Shown here: positions 1 to 9,113 of the stretch, in pieces
Numbering within the stretch: the first letter of the stretch is position 1
Layout: every line of letters starts with the position of its first letter
Assembly: GCA_030538215.1 (NCBI GenBank)
Contig: JAUNUM010000009.1
Span: 1 to 45,640, forward strand
DNA length: 45,640 bases
Reading direction: 5' to 3'
Origin: Bacteroidia bacterium
GTDB taxonomy: Bacteria; Bacteroidota; Bacteroidia; Bacteroidales; Dysgonomonadaceae
Position numbers and translations under genes: made by a program
Notes under the pieces: generated by a model
What the model saw: the letters and a program-made list of their open reading frames with translations, nothing else
Databases searched by the model: none
Told to the model about the DNA's origin: nothing

Positions 1-26
1 TTTTTATTAACCATTAAAAAAACATT

Positions 27-536
27 ATGCCTATGGCTTTAGATAACAACATATCAATAGAATTTACCGCCGAAGAGGTAGCCCAAATGCGCGAGGCAAT
101 AAAAACGATTAACACCGTGCTGCAAGGCAAGGCGATAAATCTCACGCCCGACGAGCGGCGACAATATGGAAGCATTGCCGACCGAAACAAGGTGCTGGTT
201 GACAAGGCAAAATTCTACATGGAAAGCATGCCCGAAACCCTGCCGCGCACCATTGACAAAGAGGAGTTTGACCGCGACTACGTTGCCCGTCAGCAACTGG
301 AAGCTCCACTGCGCGAACTGGCCGCGGTGATGGAGAAAATGAGCGACACCAAAACGTTGCTCGATTTCGATAACTTTCAGGCAACACTTGCCTATTACAG
401 ATACGTGAAATACTTAGCCGGACAAAACGAACCGGGAACAACCTCTATCTACCAAGATATGAGTTTGCACTACAAAGGAGGGCGTCCCGCGGCTGAAAAA
501 GCCCCGGAAAGCACACCGCCCACGGCTGCAGAATAA
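27..536 (+). CDS. Hypothetical protein, 169 aa, family not recognised
   Basis: I do not recognise this family. The product is soluble-looking, with no signal peptide or membrane segment, and is rich in charged residues and in stretches likely to be helical (residues 15-120). It ends in a Pro/Ala/Glu-rich tail (residues 156-169) that is probably disordered. A second in-frame ATG lies two codons downstream at 33, so the start could be either. The gene is GC-richer in feel than the sequence immediately upstream, and it is followed at once by a cluster of degenerate AACCTATC repeats and a perfect palindrome, which gives it the look of an accessory gene. No functional inference is made. Confidence 0.7.
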   Translation: MPMALDNNISIEFTAEEVAQMREAIKTINTVLQGKAINLTPDERRQYGSIADRNKVLVDKAKFYMESMPETLPRTIDKEEFDRDYVARQQLEAPLRELAAVMEKMSDTKTLLDFDNFQATLAYYRYVKYLAGQNEPGTTSIYQDMSLHYKGGRPAAEKAPESTPPTAAE

Positions 537-622
537 CCCCCAAAGTGGCTGCCAACTATATTCTTATAGGTTGTCAACTACATTTGGGTACGTTGCGAAA
601 TGTATTTCGCCCACTGTTTTAC

Positions 623-829
623 TACCCGCCGATAGGTTCAGAACCTATCGGCGGGTATTTCGTAACCACCCAAAAACATCCATTTAACCTATCGGCGGGT
701 GTTTCGCAACTTGTCTAAATATAGTTCCGAACCTGTAAGATTACACCTTGTAACCTATCCAAATGTATTTCGGAACCTATCGAAACCACGTTCCCAGCCT
801 ATCCAAATACACCTCAGAACCTATCGAAG
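623..829. repeat. 17-bp palindrome and degenerate AACCTATC repeat cluster
   Basis: This fills most of the 328-bp gap at 537-864. A perfect inverted repeat (623-639 with 641-657, one-base centre) forms TACCCGCCGATAGGTTC and its complement. It could terminate the upstream gene but has no T-run. Copies or variants of AACCTATC then recur at about 642, 686, 731 (AACCTGT), 752, 774, 798 and 818, with spacers of about 20-45 bp. The first two copies share the longer form AACCTATCGGCGGGT. The spacing is too irregular and the units too variable for a CRISPR array. No further gene is visible between 830 and 864. Confidence 0.7.
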
Positions 830-864
830 CCCTGCTCTCTACTCTTTGCCCTATGCTCTATGCC

Positions 865-2061
865 TTACAACCCATCCAACGCCTGCTTCAAGTCGGCAAT
901 AATATCTTCCACGTTTTCCAATCCTGCCGAAATGCGGATAAGCCCGTCGCTGATGTCACTTGCCAATCGCTCTTCGAGAGAGTAAGGCGAATGTGTCATA
1001 CTTGCCGGATGTTGGATAAGCGTTTCGGCATCGCCCAAACTTACCGATATAACAAGAAGCCGCAGGCTGTTAAGAAGTTTCTTTCCCGCTTCAATACCGC
1101 CTTTTACTTCGAAAGCTATCATTGCTCCCGGAAGCGACATTTGCTTTTGAGCTAAATCGTATTGAGGGAAAGAGGACAATCCCGGATAAATAACCGATTC
1201 AACCCTGGGATGATTGTTAAGAAATTCGGCTATCTTTTGTGCGTTAGAGCAGTGCTTTTCCATCCTTATTTCGAGGGTTTTCAATCCGCGAGCAATAAGA
1301 AAAGCATCAAAAGGGCTCATGTTTGCGCCGGTGAGGTCTTTTACACCAACCAACCGCACGGTATTTATGTATTCTTTTTTCCCCACAACAAATCCGGCAA
1401 TTACATCGCCATGCCCGTTCAGGTATTTTGTGGCGGAATGTACCACAATATCGGCGCCCAATTCTATGGGGCGGGTAATATAAGGTGTGGAAAATGTATT
1501 GTCCACCATTAATTTACAATCTTCTTGTTTACGACAAATATCAGCAATGGCGCGTATGTCGCAAATATACATATTGGGGTTTGCCGGTGTTTCCACATAA
1601 ACCAGTTTGGTGTTGGGACGCATTGCTTTACGTATATTTTCAGTATCGCGCGTGTCCACAAATGTAACTTCCACGCCGTAACGGGTAATTCCGTGACTGA
1701 GAAAAGCAAAAGTGCATCCGTACAATGTTTTCGATGCGATGATATGATCGCCCTGTTTCACGCAAACCCATACGGCCGATGTTATGGCTCCCATTCCCGA
1801 TGCGGCAGAAACACAAGCTTCGCCGCCTTCGAGTAACGCTATTTTCTCTTCAACTGTTGTGCAACTGGGATTTCCGAGACGAGTATAAATATAACCCCCT
1901 TCTTCCAACGCGAAACGACGTCCGCCTTGCTCGGCTGTTTCAAAAGTAAAAGCCGATGTTTGATAAATGGGTGTGCAAAGTGCACCGAACTGATTGGGTT
2001 GATGCCCGCCGTGAATGGCTTTTGTGGCAAACCCCTGTTGCTTTAAATGGTTAGTATGCAT
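865..2061 (-). CDS. megL: Methionine gamma-lyase (PLP-dependent)
   Basis: This Cys/Met-metabolism PLP enzyme should cleave L-methionine to methanethiol, ammonia and 2-oxobutyrate in the cytoplasm. At 398 aa it has the usual family length. The PLP lysine is in SATKYLNGHGD (K212), and the phosphate-binding Tyr59/Arg61 pair is in YTRLGNP. Residues that separate methionine gamma-lyase from cystathionine lyases and synthases are present: Tyr114 and Cys116 in TLYGCTFAF, and Lys241-Asp242 in GVKDLTG. The ending with LGDAETLIQHPASMTH is also typical. It stands alone on the minus strand, divergent from glyA. A related O-acetylhomoserine sulfhydrylase is the main alternative, but the Cys116 and Lys-Asp pair argue against it. 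Confidence 0.9.
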   Translation of the reverse strand: MHTNHLKQQGFATKAIHGGHQPNQFGALCTPIYQTSAFTFETAEQGGRRFALEEGGYIYTRLGNPSCTTVEEKIALLEGGEACVSAASGMGAITSAVWVCVKQGDHIIASKTLYGCTFAFLSHGITRYGVEVTFVDTRDTENIRKAMRPNTKLVYVETPANPNMYICDIRAIADICRKQEDCKLMVDNTFSTPYITRPIELGADIVVHSATKYLNGHGDVIAGFVVGKKEYINTVRLVGVKDLTGANMSPFDAFLIARGLKTLEIRMEKHCSNAQKIAEFLNNHPRVESVIYPGLSSFPQYDLAQKQMSLPGAMIAFEVKGGIEAGKKLLNSLRLLVISVSLGDAETLIQHPASMTHSPYSLEERLASDISDGLIRISAGLENVEDIIADLKQALDGL

Positions 2062-2506
2062 AGATGTATTGTATGTAAATAAGTGCCAAACACAAATTAG
2101 TTTATAGTATTCATAAATAAATCGACATGATTTATTTCTTCATTCTCTTTATGAAACCATTAAGAAATAAAGAAAATTAAGCCTTATCTTTTTTATTCTT
2201 AACCTCTTAATGGTTTATATTGTTTTAGACTATTAAGCGCAAAAACAAGTTTTTGTTTATTAGCACTGCTGACAATATAAAGTAATTGAGACGATGTACT
2301 TAATCAAAATCACACAAATATATAACAAATTGATTGAATATATATAAAATGCCGGTATTTTTTTGTTCTTGTTGGAGCATTAAGTCATAGTGTGGATTTT
2401 GCAAGAAGAAAGTTTATAGGTCTAAAAATGCATAAGGTGTGTGGATATCATGTATATTTTGCTTAAATTTGCAAGAAAATATCCTAAACATTATAAATCA
2501 GAACAG
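2062..2506. other. Divergent megL-glyA intergenic region with inverted repeat
   Basis: This 445-bp AT-rich spacer must hold both divergent promoters. A 12-bp perfect inverted repeat, AAACCATTAAGA at 2154-2165 with TCTTAATGGTTT at 2205-2216, encloses a 39-nt loop whose TTAAG/CTTAA ends can pair further. It resembles an intergenic repeat element more than a terminator. A shorter arm pair, CAAAAAC/GTTTTTG, sits at 2240-2255. No gene or recognisable riboswitch was seen. Confidence 0.5.
2464..2471 (+). promoter_or_regulatory. Possible Bacteroidetes -7 box for glyA
   Basis: TAAATTTG matches the Bacteroidetes -7 consensus TAnnTTTG exactly and lies 35 bp before the chosen glyA ATG. I could not find a convincing TTTG -33 element about 20 bp upstream, so this is tentative. 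If real, it excludes the longer frame opening at 2441. Confidence 0.35.
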
Positions 2507-3787
2507 ATGAAAAAAGACACGCAAATTTTCGAAATTATCGAACAAGAAAAACAACGTCAATTAAAAGGGATCGAACTTATCGCTTCAGAAAACTTCGTAA
2601 GCGAACAGGTTATGCAAGCCATGGGTTCCGTATTAACCAATAAATATGCCGAAGGTTATCCCGGCAGACGTTATTATGGCGGTTGCGAAGTGGTGGATTT
2701 GAGCGAACAATTGGCTATCGACCGCTTGAAGAAACTATTCAATGCCGAGTGGGCAAATGTGCAACCACACTCGGGAGCACAGGCAAATGCCGCAGTATTT
2801 TTGGCTTGCCTAAAGGCAGGAGACAAATTTCTTGGATTGAATCTTTCGCACGGTGGACACTTATCACACGGCTCGCCCGTAAACTTTTCAGGACTGATGT
2901 TTCAAGCATTGGAATACAACGTTCGCGAAGAAAATCAGCAAGTAGATTACGAACAATTGGAGTCGGTTGCTCGTGCTGAGCGTCCTAAATTAATCATTGC
3001 CGGAGCATCTGCTTACTCCCGCGAATGGGATTATGCCCGCATCCGTAAAGTCGCCGACGAAATTGGAGCGATATTTTTGGTGGATATGGCGCATCCTGCC
3101 GGATTAATTGCCGCCGGATTACTGGATAATCCGCTTAAATATGCACATATTGTAACTTCTACCACTCATAAAACGCTTCGTGGCCCACGTGGCGGTGTTA
3201 TTTTGATGGGGAAAGATTTTGAAAATCCGTGGGGATTGAAAACTCCAAAAGGCGAAGTGAGAATGATGTCGGCATTGTTGGATTCGGCTGTTTTTCCGGG
3301 AATGCAGGGTGGACCGCTGGAACACGTGATTGCAGCAAAAGCCGTTTCGTTTGGTGAAGCGCTGGAACCCGAATACAAAACGTATCAGATGCAGGTGAAA
3401 AAAAATGCAGCCGTTATGGCACAAGCATTTGTGAATGAGGGTTACAAGGTGGTGTCGGGCGGAACCGATAACCATATCGTTTTGGTGGATTTACGTACCA
3501 AATTCCCCGAATTGACCGGTCGTGTTGCCGAGCGCATTTTGGGTGAAGCCGATATTACGACTAATAAAAATATGGTGCCGTTCGATAGCCGCAGCCCGTT
3601 TCAAACATCGGGATTGCGTTTTGGTACTCCCGCCATTACCACTCGCGGAGCGAAAGAATCGCTAATGGGCGAAATTGTGGAAATGATTGATACGGTGCTT
3701 GCTAATCCTGAAAGTGAACAGGTGATTAAATCGGTTCGCGAAAAAGTAAATGCTACGATGAAAGAGTATCCGTTGTTCGCTTGGTAG
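2507..3787 (+). CDS. glyA: Serine hydroxymethyltransferase
   Basis: This enzyme interconverts serine and glycine while charging tetrahydrofolate with a one-carbon unit; it is a cytoplasmic PLP enzyme. The frame opens at 2441, but the preceding 22 residues are unlike the family. Starting at the ATG at 2507 gives [15 protein letters not shown] and 426 aa, the normal length for the family. The PLP lysine is K222 in [14 protein letters not shown]. Other hallmarks are LIASENFVS near residue 25, YPGRRYYGG near residue 53, and the C-terminal [11 protein letters not shown]. It is a single-gene unit followed by CACAGAG repeats. Confidence 0.96.
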   Translation: MKKDTQIFEIIEQEKQRQLKGIELIASENFVSEQVMQAMGSVLTNKYAEGYPGRRYYGGCEVVDLSEQLAIDRLKKLFNAEWANVQPHSGAQANAAVFLACLKAGDKFLGLNLSHGGHLSHGSPVNFSGLMFQALEYNVREENQQVDYEQLESVARAERPKLIIAGASAYSREWDYARIRKVADEIGAIFLVDMAHPAGLIAAGLLDNPLKYAHIVTSTTHKTLRGPRGGVILMGKDFENPWGLKTPKGEVRMMSALLDSAVFPGMQGGPLEHVIAAKAVSFGEALEPEYKTYQMQVKKNAAVMAQAFVNEGYKVVSGGTDNHIVLVDLRTKFPELTGRVAERILGEADITTNKNMVPFDSRSPFQTSGLRFGTPAITTRGAKESLMGEIVEMIDTVLANPESEQVIKSVREKVNATMKEYPLFAW

Positions 3788-3790
3788 TTG

Positions 3791-3852
3791 CACAGAGAGG
3801 CACAGAGGTAACACAGAGAAGCACAGAGAATTGTGTAGAGAGCACAGAGGGA
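3791..3852. repeat. Left inverted CACAGAG repeat block flanking the GxxExxY gene
   Basis: Five or more imperfect copies of CACAGAG lie between glyA and the GxxExxY gene. Two sub-blocks have inverted partners on the far side of that gene: 3808-3828 matches the reverse complement of 4325-4345 at 19 of 21 bases, and 3841-3852 (AGCACAGAGGGA) matches the reverse complement of 4311-4322 at 12 of 12. Confidence 0.8.
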
Positions 3853-3915
3853 AATCTTTGTGCTCTTTGTTTTTTATTCATAAAGTCATATATTTGTATT
3901 GAAATGTAATTTTCT

Positions 3916-4293
3916 ATGAAGATGGATTGCAATACAATAACCGAAAAAATAATTGGTGCGGCAATAAACGTTCACAGAATTTTGGGACCTGGAATGCTTG
4001 AAAATGCTTATAAACAATGCATGGTTTATGAGTTAAAAGAGATGGGACTACATGTTCAAAGTGAAGTTCCCGTACCCGTAATATATAAAGAGATTAAATT
4101 GGAGTGTGGATACAGAATTGATTTATTAGTAGAAGATAAGGTTGTGGTTGAGCTAAAGACTGTTGATGAATTTCATCCTACTTATGAGGCGCAAATTTTA
4201 ACATACCTTATGTTTGCCGATAAACGTGTTGGACTATTAATAAATTTCAAAACAACGCTATTGAAGAACGGAATTAAAAGATATCGATTATAA
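3916..4293 (+). CDS. GxxExxY protein (PD-(D/E)XK nuclease-like fold)
   Basis: This 125-aa protein carries the signature motif at residues 26-32 (GMLENAY), following the typical opening ITEKIIGAAINVHRILGPG. It also has a PD-(D/E)XK-like catalytic arrangement: Asp69 in YRIDLLVED, then Glu79 and Lys81 in VVELKTV. The family (TIGR04256/PF13366-like) is common in Bacteroidetes, but its biological role is not established to my knowledge. The gene sits between glyA and recG and is bracketed by inverted CACAGAG repeats, so the cassette looks inserted as a unit. Its neighbour recG is a DNA-repair helicase, but the spacer repeats give no reason to assume shared function. The gene appears intact and full length. 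Confidence 0.88.
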   Translation: MKMDCNTITEKIIGAAINVHRILGPGMLENAYKQCMVYELKEMGLHVQSEVPVPVIYKEIKLECGYRIDLLVEDKVVVELKTVDEFHPTYEAQILTYLMFADKRVGLLINFKTTLLKNGIKRYRL

Positions 4294-4310
4294 AAAAATA
4301 AAACTCCGTG

Positions 4311-4345
4311 TCCCTCTGTGCTGCCTCCGTGCTTCTCTGTGTAAC
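4311..4345. repeat. Right inverted CACAGAG repeat block
   Basis: This is the mirror image of the block at 3808-3852: TCCCTCTGTGCT at 4311-4322 and a 21-bp arm at 4325-4345. It ends 9 bp before the recG start codon, so it forms most of the recG leader. Confidence 0.8.
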
Positions 4346-4354
4346 TAAGTAACT

Positions 4355-6445
4355 ATGATTCTTCAAACCGACATAAAATTCGTTCCCGGTGTGGGACCCA
4401 AACGAGCAGAGATCCTCAATAAAGAACTCGATATTTTTACGTTGGGCGATTTGTTACGTTACTATCCTTATCGATATATCGACCGAAGCCGGATGTATTA
4501 TGTGCACGAAATCGATGGCAGCATGCCGTACATTCAGCTCAAAGGAAAAATAACGGCTTTTGAAACATTTGGTGAAGGGCGGAAGAAACGGCTTGTTGCG
4601 CATTTTACCGATGGAACGGGATTTATTGATTTGGTGTGGTTTCAGGGAATTCGTTTCGTGGAAAGCAAATACAAGACTAATCAGGAATATATTGTTTTTG
4701 GTAAACCCACGCTTTTTAATAATCGCTGGAATGTGGCTCATCCTGAAATTGACCCGTATATGAGCGAAGCCGATCGCCCCGACGGACTAATGGCTATGTA
4801 CAATACCACAGAGAAGATGAAAAACCATTACCTGAATTCGAAAGCCATACAAAAAATCATCGAAAACGCATTTGGAATGATAAAGGAACGATTGCCCGAA
4901 TCGCTTTCCCCCGATGTGGTTAGAACAGCCAATTTAATTCCATTTCACGACGCCATTGAAAACATTCACTTCCCCGGAAATCCAATTCTTCTTCGCGATG
5001 CGGAATTCAGGCTGAAATTTGAAGAACTGTTTTATATTCAACTCAACATTGTTAGATATGCAGCCGATCGAAAAGGCAAACTGAATGGATTTCTCTTTAA
5101 AAAAGTAGGTAAATACTTAAACTCGTTTTACGAAAAGCACTTGCCGTTTGAACTTACCAACGCACAAAAACGGGTGATTAAAGAAATCCGCAAGGATACG
5201 GCATTGGGCAAACAGATGAATCGGTTGTTGCAAGGTGATGTGGGAAGCGGAAAAACGCTGGTGGCAATTATGTGCATGTTAATTGCACTCGACAACGGTT
5301 TCCAATCTTGCTTGATGGCTCCTACGGAGATTTTGGCATCGCAACATTTTGAGACTTTTAAGTCCATGCTTTCAGATATGGATGTGGAGGTAGCGTTGCT
5401 AACGGGTTCAACAAAGAAAAAAAACCGTGAAGAAATTCATGCCGGATTATTGTCGGGCGATATACATATTCTTATCGGAACACACGCTTTGATAGAAGAC
5501 GTGGTGCAGTTCAAAAATCTGGGATTTGTGGTTATCGACGAGCAACACCGTTTTGGTGTGGCGCAACGCGCCAAGTTATGGGCAAAAAACGAGCATCCGC
5601 CACATGTTCTCGTAATGACGGCAACGCCCATTCCGCGGACACTTGCCATGACGGTTTACGGCGACTTGGATGTTTCCGTTATCGACGAGTTGCCACCTGG
5701 TCGAAAACCTGTTCAAACGTTGCATCGATTCGATAAGAAGCGCGGAGCGCTGTATCAATTTGTCCGAGAGCAAATACATTTGGGACGACAAATCTACATT
5801 GTTTATCCTCTAATTGAGGAGAATGAAAAGATGGATTTGAAAAATCTGGAAGATGGTTTTATCCATATCAAAGAGACTTTTCCCGAATTTACGGTTTGTA
5901 AAATGCACGGGCGTATGAAGCCTGCCGAAAAAGAAGAGGTAATGCAGCAATTTGTTGCCAACAAAGCGCAAATTATGGTCTCTACAACTGTTATCGAAGT
6001 GGGTGTAAATGTGCCAAACGCGTCGGTAATGGTTATCGAGAGCGCGCAACGATTCGGTTTGTCGCAGTTGCACCAATTGCGTGGCAGGGTAGGGCGTGGC
6101 GCCGACCAATCGTATTGCGTGCTTATCACGCCTTACGAGCTTTCTGCCGACACGCGTAAGCGTATGGAAATTATGACGGAAAGTAACGACGGGTTTATTA
6201 TTGCCGAAGCGGATCTGAAACTTCGTGGCCCCGGCGATTTGGAAGGAACACAACAGAGTGGCATATCTTTTAACCTGAAAATTGCCGATTTGGTGCGTGA
6301 TAATCCTATTTTATTTCGTGCACGCGAAATTGCCGAAGAACTTATCAAAAAAGATCCCAAACTTCAACATCCCGACCATTTGGTGCTGAAACAACAATTG
6401 AGCCGATTGAGCGGTAACAGGTATGATTGGGGGAGGATTGGATAA
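4355..6445 (+). CDS. recG: ATP-dependent DNA helicase RecG
   Basis: RecG remodels stalled replication forks and branch-migrates Holliday junctions. The 696-aa length is normal. An N-terminal wedge/OB domain occupies roughly residues 1-240, opening with VPGVGPKRAEIL (a helix-hairpin-helix-like start) and reading FTDGTGFIDLVWF inside the OB fold. The helicase core follows: Walker A GDVGSGKT at 294-301, Walker B DEQH at 395-398, MTATPIPRTLAMT, and motif VI QLRGRVGRG. The C-terminal KLRGPGDLEGTQQSG is the RecG TRG-type region. It is probably transcribed alone or with the small gene upstream and ends at a hairpin. Confidence 0.97.
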   Translation: MILQTDIKFVPGVGPKRAEILNKELDIFTLGDLLRYYPYRYIDRSRMYYVHEIDGSMPYIQLKGKITAFETFGEGRKKRLVAHFTDGTGFIDLVWFQGIRFVESKYKTNQEYIVFGKPTLFNNRWNVAHPEIDPYMSEADRPDGLMAMYNTTEKMKNHYLNSKAIQKIIENAFGMIKERLPESLSPDVVRTANLIPFHDAIENIHFPGNPILLRDAEFRLKFEELFYIQLNIVRYAADRKGKLNGFLFKKVGKYLNSFYEKHLPFELTNAQKRVIKEIRKDTALGKQMNRLLQGDVGSGKTLVAIMCMLIALDNGFQSCLMAPTEILASQHFETFKSMLSDMDVEVALLTGSTKKKNREEIHAGLLSGDIHILIGTHALIEDVVQFKNLGFVVIDEQHRFGVAQRAKLWAKNEHPPHVLVMTATPIPRTLAMTVYGDLDVSVIDELPPGRKPVQTLHRFDKKRGALYQFVREQIHLGRQIYIVYPLIEENEKMDLKNLEDGFIHIKETFPEFTVCKMHGRMKPAEKEEVMQQFVANKAQIMVSTTVIEVGVNVPNASVMVIESAQRFGLSQLHQLRGRVGRGADQSYCVLITPYELSADTRKRMEIMTESNDGFIIAEADLKLRGPGDLEGTQQSGISFNLKIADLVRDNPILFRAREIAEELIKKDPKLQHPDHLVLKQQLSRLSGNRYDWGRIG

Positions 6446-6446
6446 G

Positions 6447-6490
6447 AAAAAAGGCCGATTCTCACGAGCCGGCCAGTTTAGTTTTATTAA
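6447..6490. terminator. Terminator between recG and the convergent protease operon
   Basis: A GC-rich stem, GGCCG at 6453-6457 with CGGCC at 6470-6474, follows an A-run and is followed by a T-rich stretch. It lies 7 bp after the recG stop and 30 bp beyond the end of the convergent zinc protease gene, so it may serve both strands. The stem is short. Confidence 0.55.
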
Positions 6491-6504
6491 AAGTAGAGTT
6501 TTTT

Positions 6505-9087
6505 TTATTTCTTACTCCTTGCTGCTTCCAGTTGTTTCAACAAAAAGGCATAATGTAATTTAAGTTCGGAGTTGACTGTGCTTTGTGCGGCTCTCTTCAA
6601 TAACTCCAACGTTTTTTCGCTATAATGAAACAGGTAATTTCCGCTTTCATCCACCGACTGTAGCCAGATATCCACGGGCATGCCGTATCCATTGCCAAAC
6701 CCAAGGTTAGTACTATTGAAATGCACCGATTTTTCTATCGAATAATCAATCTCAGGTATCGGTAATTCTAAAGGAATGTGCAGGAGGTCTCCCGACAATC
6801 CTGTTCTTCCGGCTCGTTCGGCAAAGGGTTTGAGATAAGCAATGTATGTTTTTTGCAAAAGAAGTTCGGCTTCCGTTAAATTTTCTTTTCCCGACATTGT
6901 TTTTTCGAATACATTCTGATACACATCTTCCAAATATTCAAGAGGAGAGTAAGAGTTCTTGTCGAGATAATAACCCAATGCCACACGCGAGGTATTGGCT
7001 ACCGCCATTTGTCGCAAACTGGCGGCAATTGTTTCGAACGGCTTGGCGGGAACAGCTTGCATTCTTTCAAACTCTTCACTTTTTACGGAAGAGAAATCGC
7101 GCACTTGTTGCAGCAGCCAAAGAACCGATTCGCGTTGTTTCTCTTTCGGCACAACTTTATATCGCGGCAATCCGGAGCGCTCGCTTGTTTGCGTATTGTA
7201 AATTCCGCCCACGTTAATAGATACGTTAGAGATATATCGATAGGCTTGAATGGCCATTTCGTTGTAGAGCGCTGTTTTGTGTTTGCTGTCTTCGTCGTCG
7301 GTTATCCATGAATTGAAATTGGCAAGAATATAGCGCAGGTTTTTTAATCCGTAGTTGCTTGCTTTTACGGGATCGTCACCCAAATCTTCTTCAATTGCCG
7401 AGGGGTCGAAACGTTTTTCGGCAAATTGTTGCACGCCATGTCTGTAAAACGGATTTCCCGCGTGTGAGTCGAGTAAATCTTGCAGTTTTTTCGATTCGGC
7501 AACAAAGTCGTTGTTCAGTTCCGGAAACAGTTTGTATGCCCACTCGATTAATAAATAGTCAAACGGGCCTAAGTAGGGCGGAGTTAATGAAACACTTTTG
7601 TCTTCGGGTTGCGCCACGTAGTTGTAGCGTGCATAATCCATAATAGAGGCAGTTGTTCCATATTTTGCCGTAAACGAAGGCGAACGCAGCGAATCTACCG
7701 GATAGGCTGCCGATGAAGCCATATTGTGCATGAAACCGAGCGTGTGTCCTACTTCGTGCGCCACGATATATTCGATAGATTCTTCGAATACATCGGGAGG
7801 CATATTTTTTGCCCTCACGCGCGGATCTACTTGTGCTGTTTGCACAAATCGCCAATTGTCGATGAGTTTAGTGATGTTTCCGTAAACGAATACCGATGCG
7901 TTGATGATTTCGCCCGTGCGCGGATCCACCCAAGAGGGACCCATTGCATTTTCCTCTACCGTGGGAATGTAACGAATGCACGAATATTGAAGGTTGTCGG
8001 GATCGAATTGAGCATCATCGGCGGGATAATCTCTTACTTGAAGCACATTTTTTAATCCGATTTTCTCGAATGCGGCATTCCATCTCAGGGTTCCTTTTTT
8101 GATGGGTTCTTTCCAGTTTTCGGGGAAATTACTATCTACATAAAAGATGATGGGTTTCAACGGTTCTGAAAGTTCTCCTGCCAGAAAAGCCGCTGTGTCG
8201 GCCGGTTCAACTCTCCATCGGTTAGCAAATGCAAGCCTTTCCACTTGGTTGTTTTCGGGATTCATGTAAAGCCGTCCGGTTTGAAAAATACCCACGCGCG
8301 TGTCGGCAAGTCGAGGAATCATTTGTTTTTCGGGCAACCGCATCATCGTGTAGGTTATTTGAAAAGTGGTTGGGTAGTTTTCCACTTGATTGTTTCCTCT
8401 TCCGTCTCCTAAATTTACCATAAAGGTTCGTTCGGTTTTGATGGTTACGTTGGTTGGAAATGCTTTTATTTCGTTCACGAATGCCAATTCGTTTTTCTCG
8501 GATGAAGTTACAAGATATCCGCCCGCTGTGGTGCCAAGGATGGGGAAAACCTTGTTCTCTTTGAGAAAGAAAGGCGACATATCAAACAAAACGGTTGTAC
8601 TGTCTTTGTTATATCCATTTATTTTAAAGCTCTGGAGAGATTGAGTACGATAGTTGGTTTGTATTGTTTGAGCGAGCCTGCTGTCGGCCTTGTTGTGAAT
8701 AATGCTTGTGTTGATATACTCTATGAAAATGGTGCTGTCTTTTTGCACAAATCTCATTCGATACGGCGATGTACTTTTAAAGCCGGTTATGCCGAGCGAG
8801 GGATTTGAAACCGATGATAAGGTGGATGCCACCAGAAACTCCGTACCCAGATTCTGGAGGGGTAACTCAACATACAATTTGCCATCGGTTTTATGCAATG
8901 ACATAAATTCGCTGTGGCTCGATTCGCATTTCTTATCGGTAAGTATCTTTTCATAGTTGCTCTTTTTTACTTCCTGTGTTTCTGTTTTAGGTTTTTTCTT
9001 CTTTAAAAATCCAAACAATTGCGCCTGTGCGGGCAAAGGCAAAAATGTGGAAAGAGCAAAAATGGATAAAATGATATTTTTTTTCAT
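6505..9087 (-). CDS. Secreted zinc-dependent metalloprotease (DUF5117/DUF4953 type), copy B
   Basis: An exported metzincin-like protease of 860 aa. A Sec signal peptide opens it (residues 1-23, ending AQAQ). It is followed by a DUF5118-like segment (about 45-95), a DUF5117-like region (about 100-300) and the DUF4953 peptidase region. The zinc motif is HEVGHTLGFMH, with ligands H444, H448 and H454 and catalytic E445. A metzincin-type Met-turn follows in ASIMDYARY. It is the last gene of system 1, 26 bp downstream of its paralogue, and is probably co-transcribed with the SusCD importer. I infer that it cuts protein substrates for uptake. The substrate is unknown. Confidence 0.88.
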   Translation of the reverse strand: MKKNIILSIFALSTFLPLPAQAQLFGFLKKKKPKTETQEVKKSNYEKILTDKKCESSHSEFMSLHKTDGKLYVELPLQNLGTEFLVASTLSSVSNPSLGITGFKSTSPYRMRFVQKDSTIFIEYINTSIIHNKADSRLAQTIQTNYRTQSLQSFKINGYNKDSTTVLFDMSPFFLKENKVFPILGTTAGGYLVTSSEKNELAFVNEIKAFPTNVTIKTERTFMVNLGDGRGNNQVENYPTTFQITYTMMRLPEKQMIPRLADTRVGIFQTGRLYMNPENNQVERLAFANRWRVEPADTAAFLAGELSEPLKPIIFYVDSNFPENWKEPIKKGTLRWNAAFEKIGLKNVLQVRDYPADDAQFDPDNLQYSCIRYIPTVEENAMGPSWVDPRTGEIINASVFVYGNITKLIDNWRFVQTAQVDPRVRAKNMPPDVFEESIEYIVAHEVGHTLGFMHNMASSAAYPVDSLRSPSFTAKYGTTASIMDYARYNYVAQPEDKSVSLTPPYLGPFDYLLIEWAYKLFPELNNDFVAESKKLQDLLDSHAGNPFYRHGVQQFAEKRFDPSAIEEDLGDDPVKASNYGLKNLRYILANFNSWITDDEDSKHKTALYNEMAIQAYRYISNVSINVGGIYNTQTSERSGLPRYKVVPKEKQRESVLWLLQQVRDFSSVKSEEFERMQAVPAKPFETIAASLRQMAVANTSRVALGYYLDKNSYSPLEYLEDVYQNVFEKTMSGKENLTEAELLLQKTYIAYLKPFAERAGRTGLSGDLLHIPLELPIPEIDYSIEKSVHFNSTNLGFGNGYGMPVDIWLQSVDESGNYLFHYSEKTLELLKRAAQSTVNSELKLHYAFLLKQLEAARSKK

Positions 9088-9113
9088 CTGTTTGTTTTTT
9101 CAATTAGCAAGTA

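Noticed and set aside
641-829. Possible CRISPR array
   Set aside because: Repeat units are short, degenerate and unevenly spaced, spacers are not of constant length, and no cas gene is present.
763-1155. 130-codon plus-strand open frame across the repeats
   Set aside because: It starts in the repeat cluster and runs antisense into megL; composition is not protein-like.
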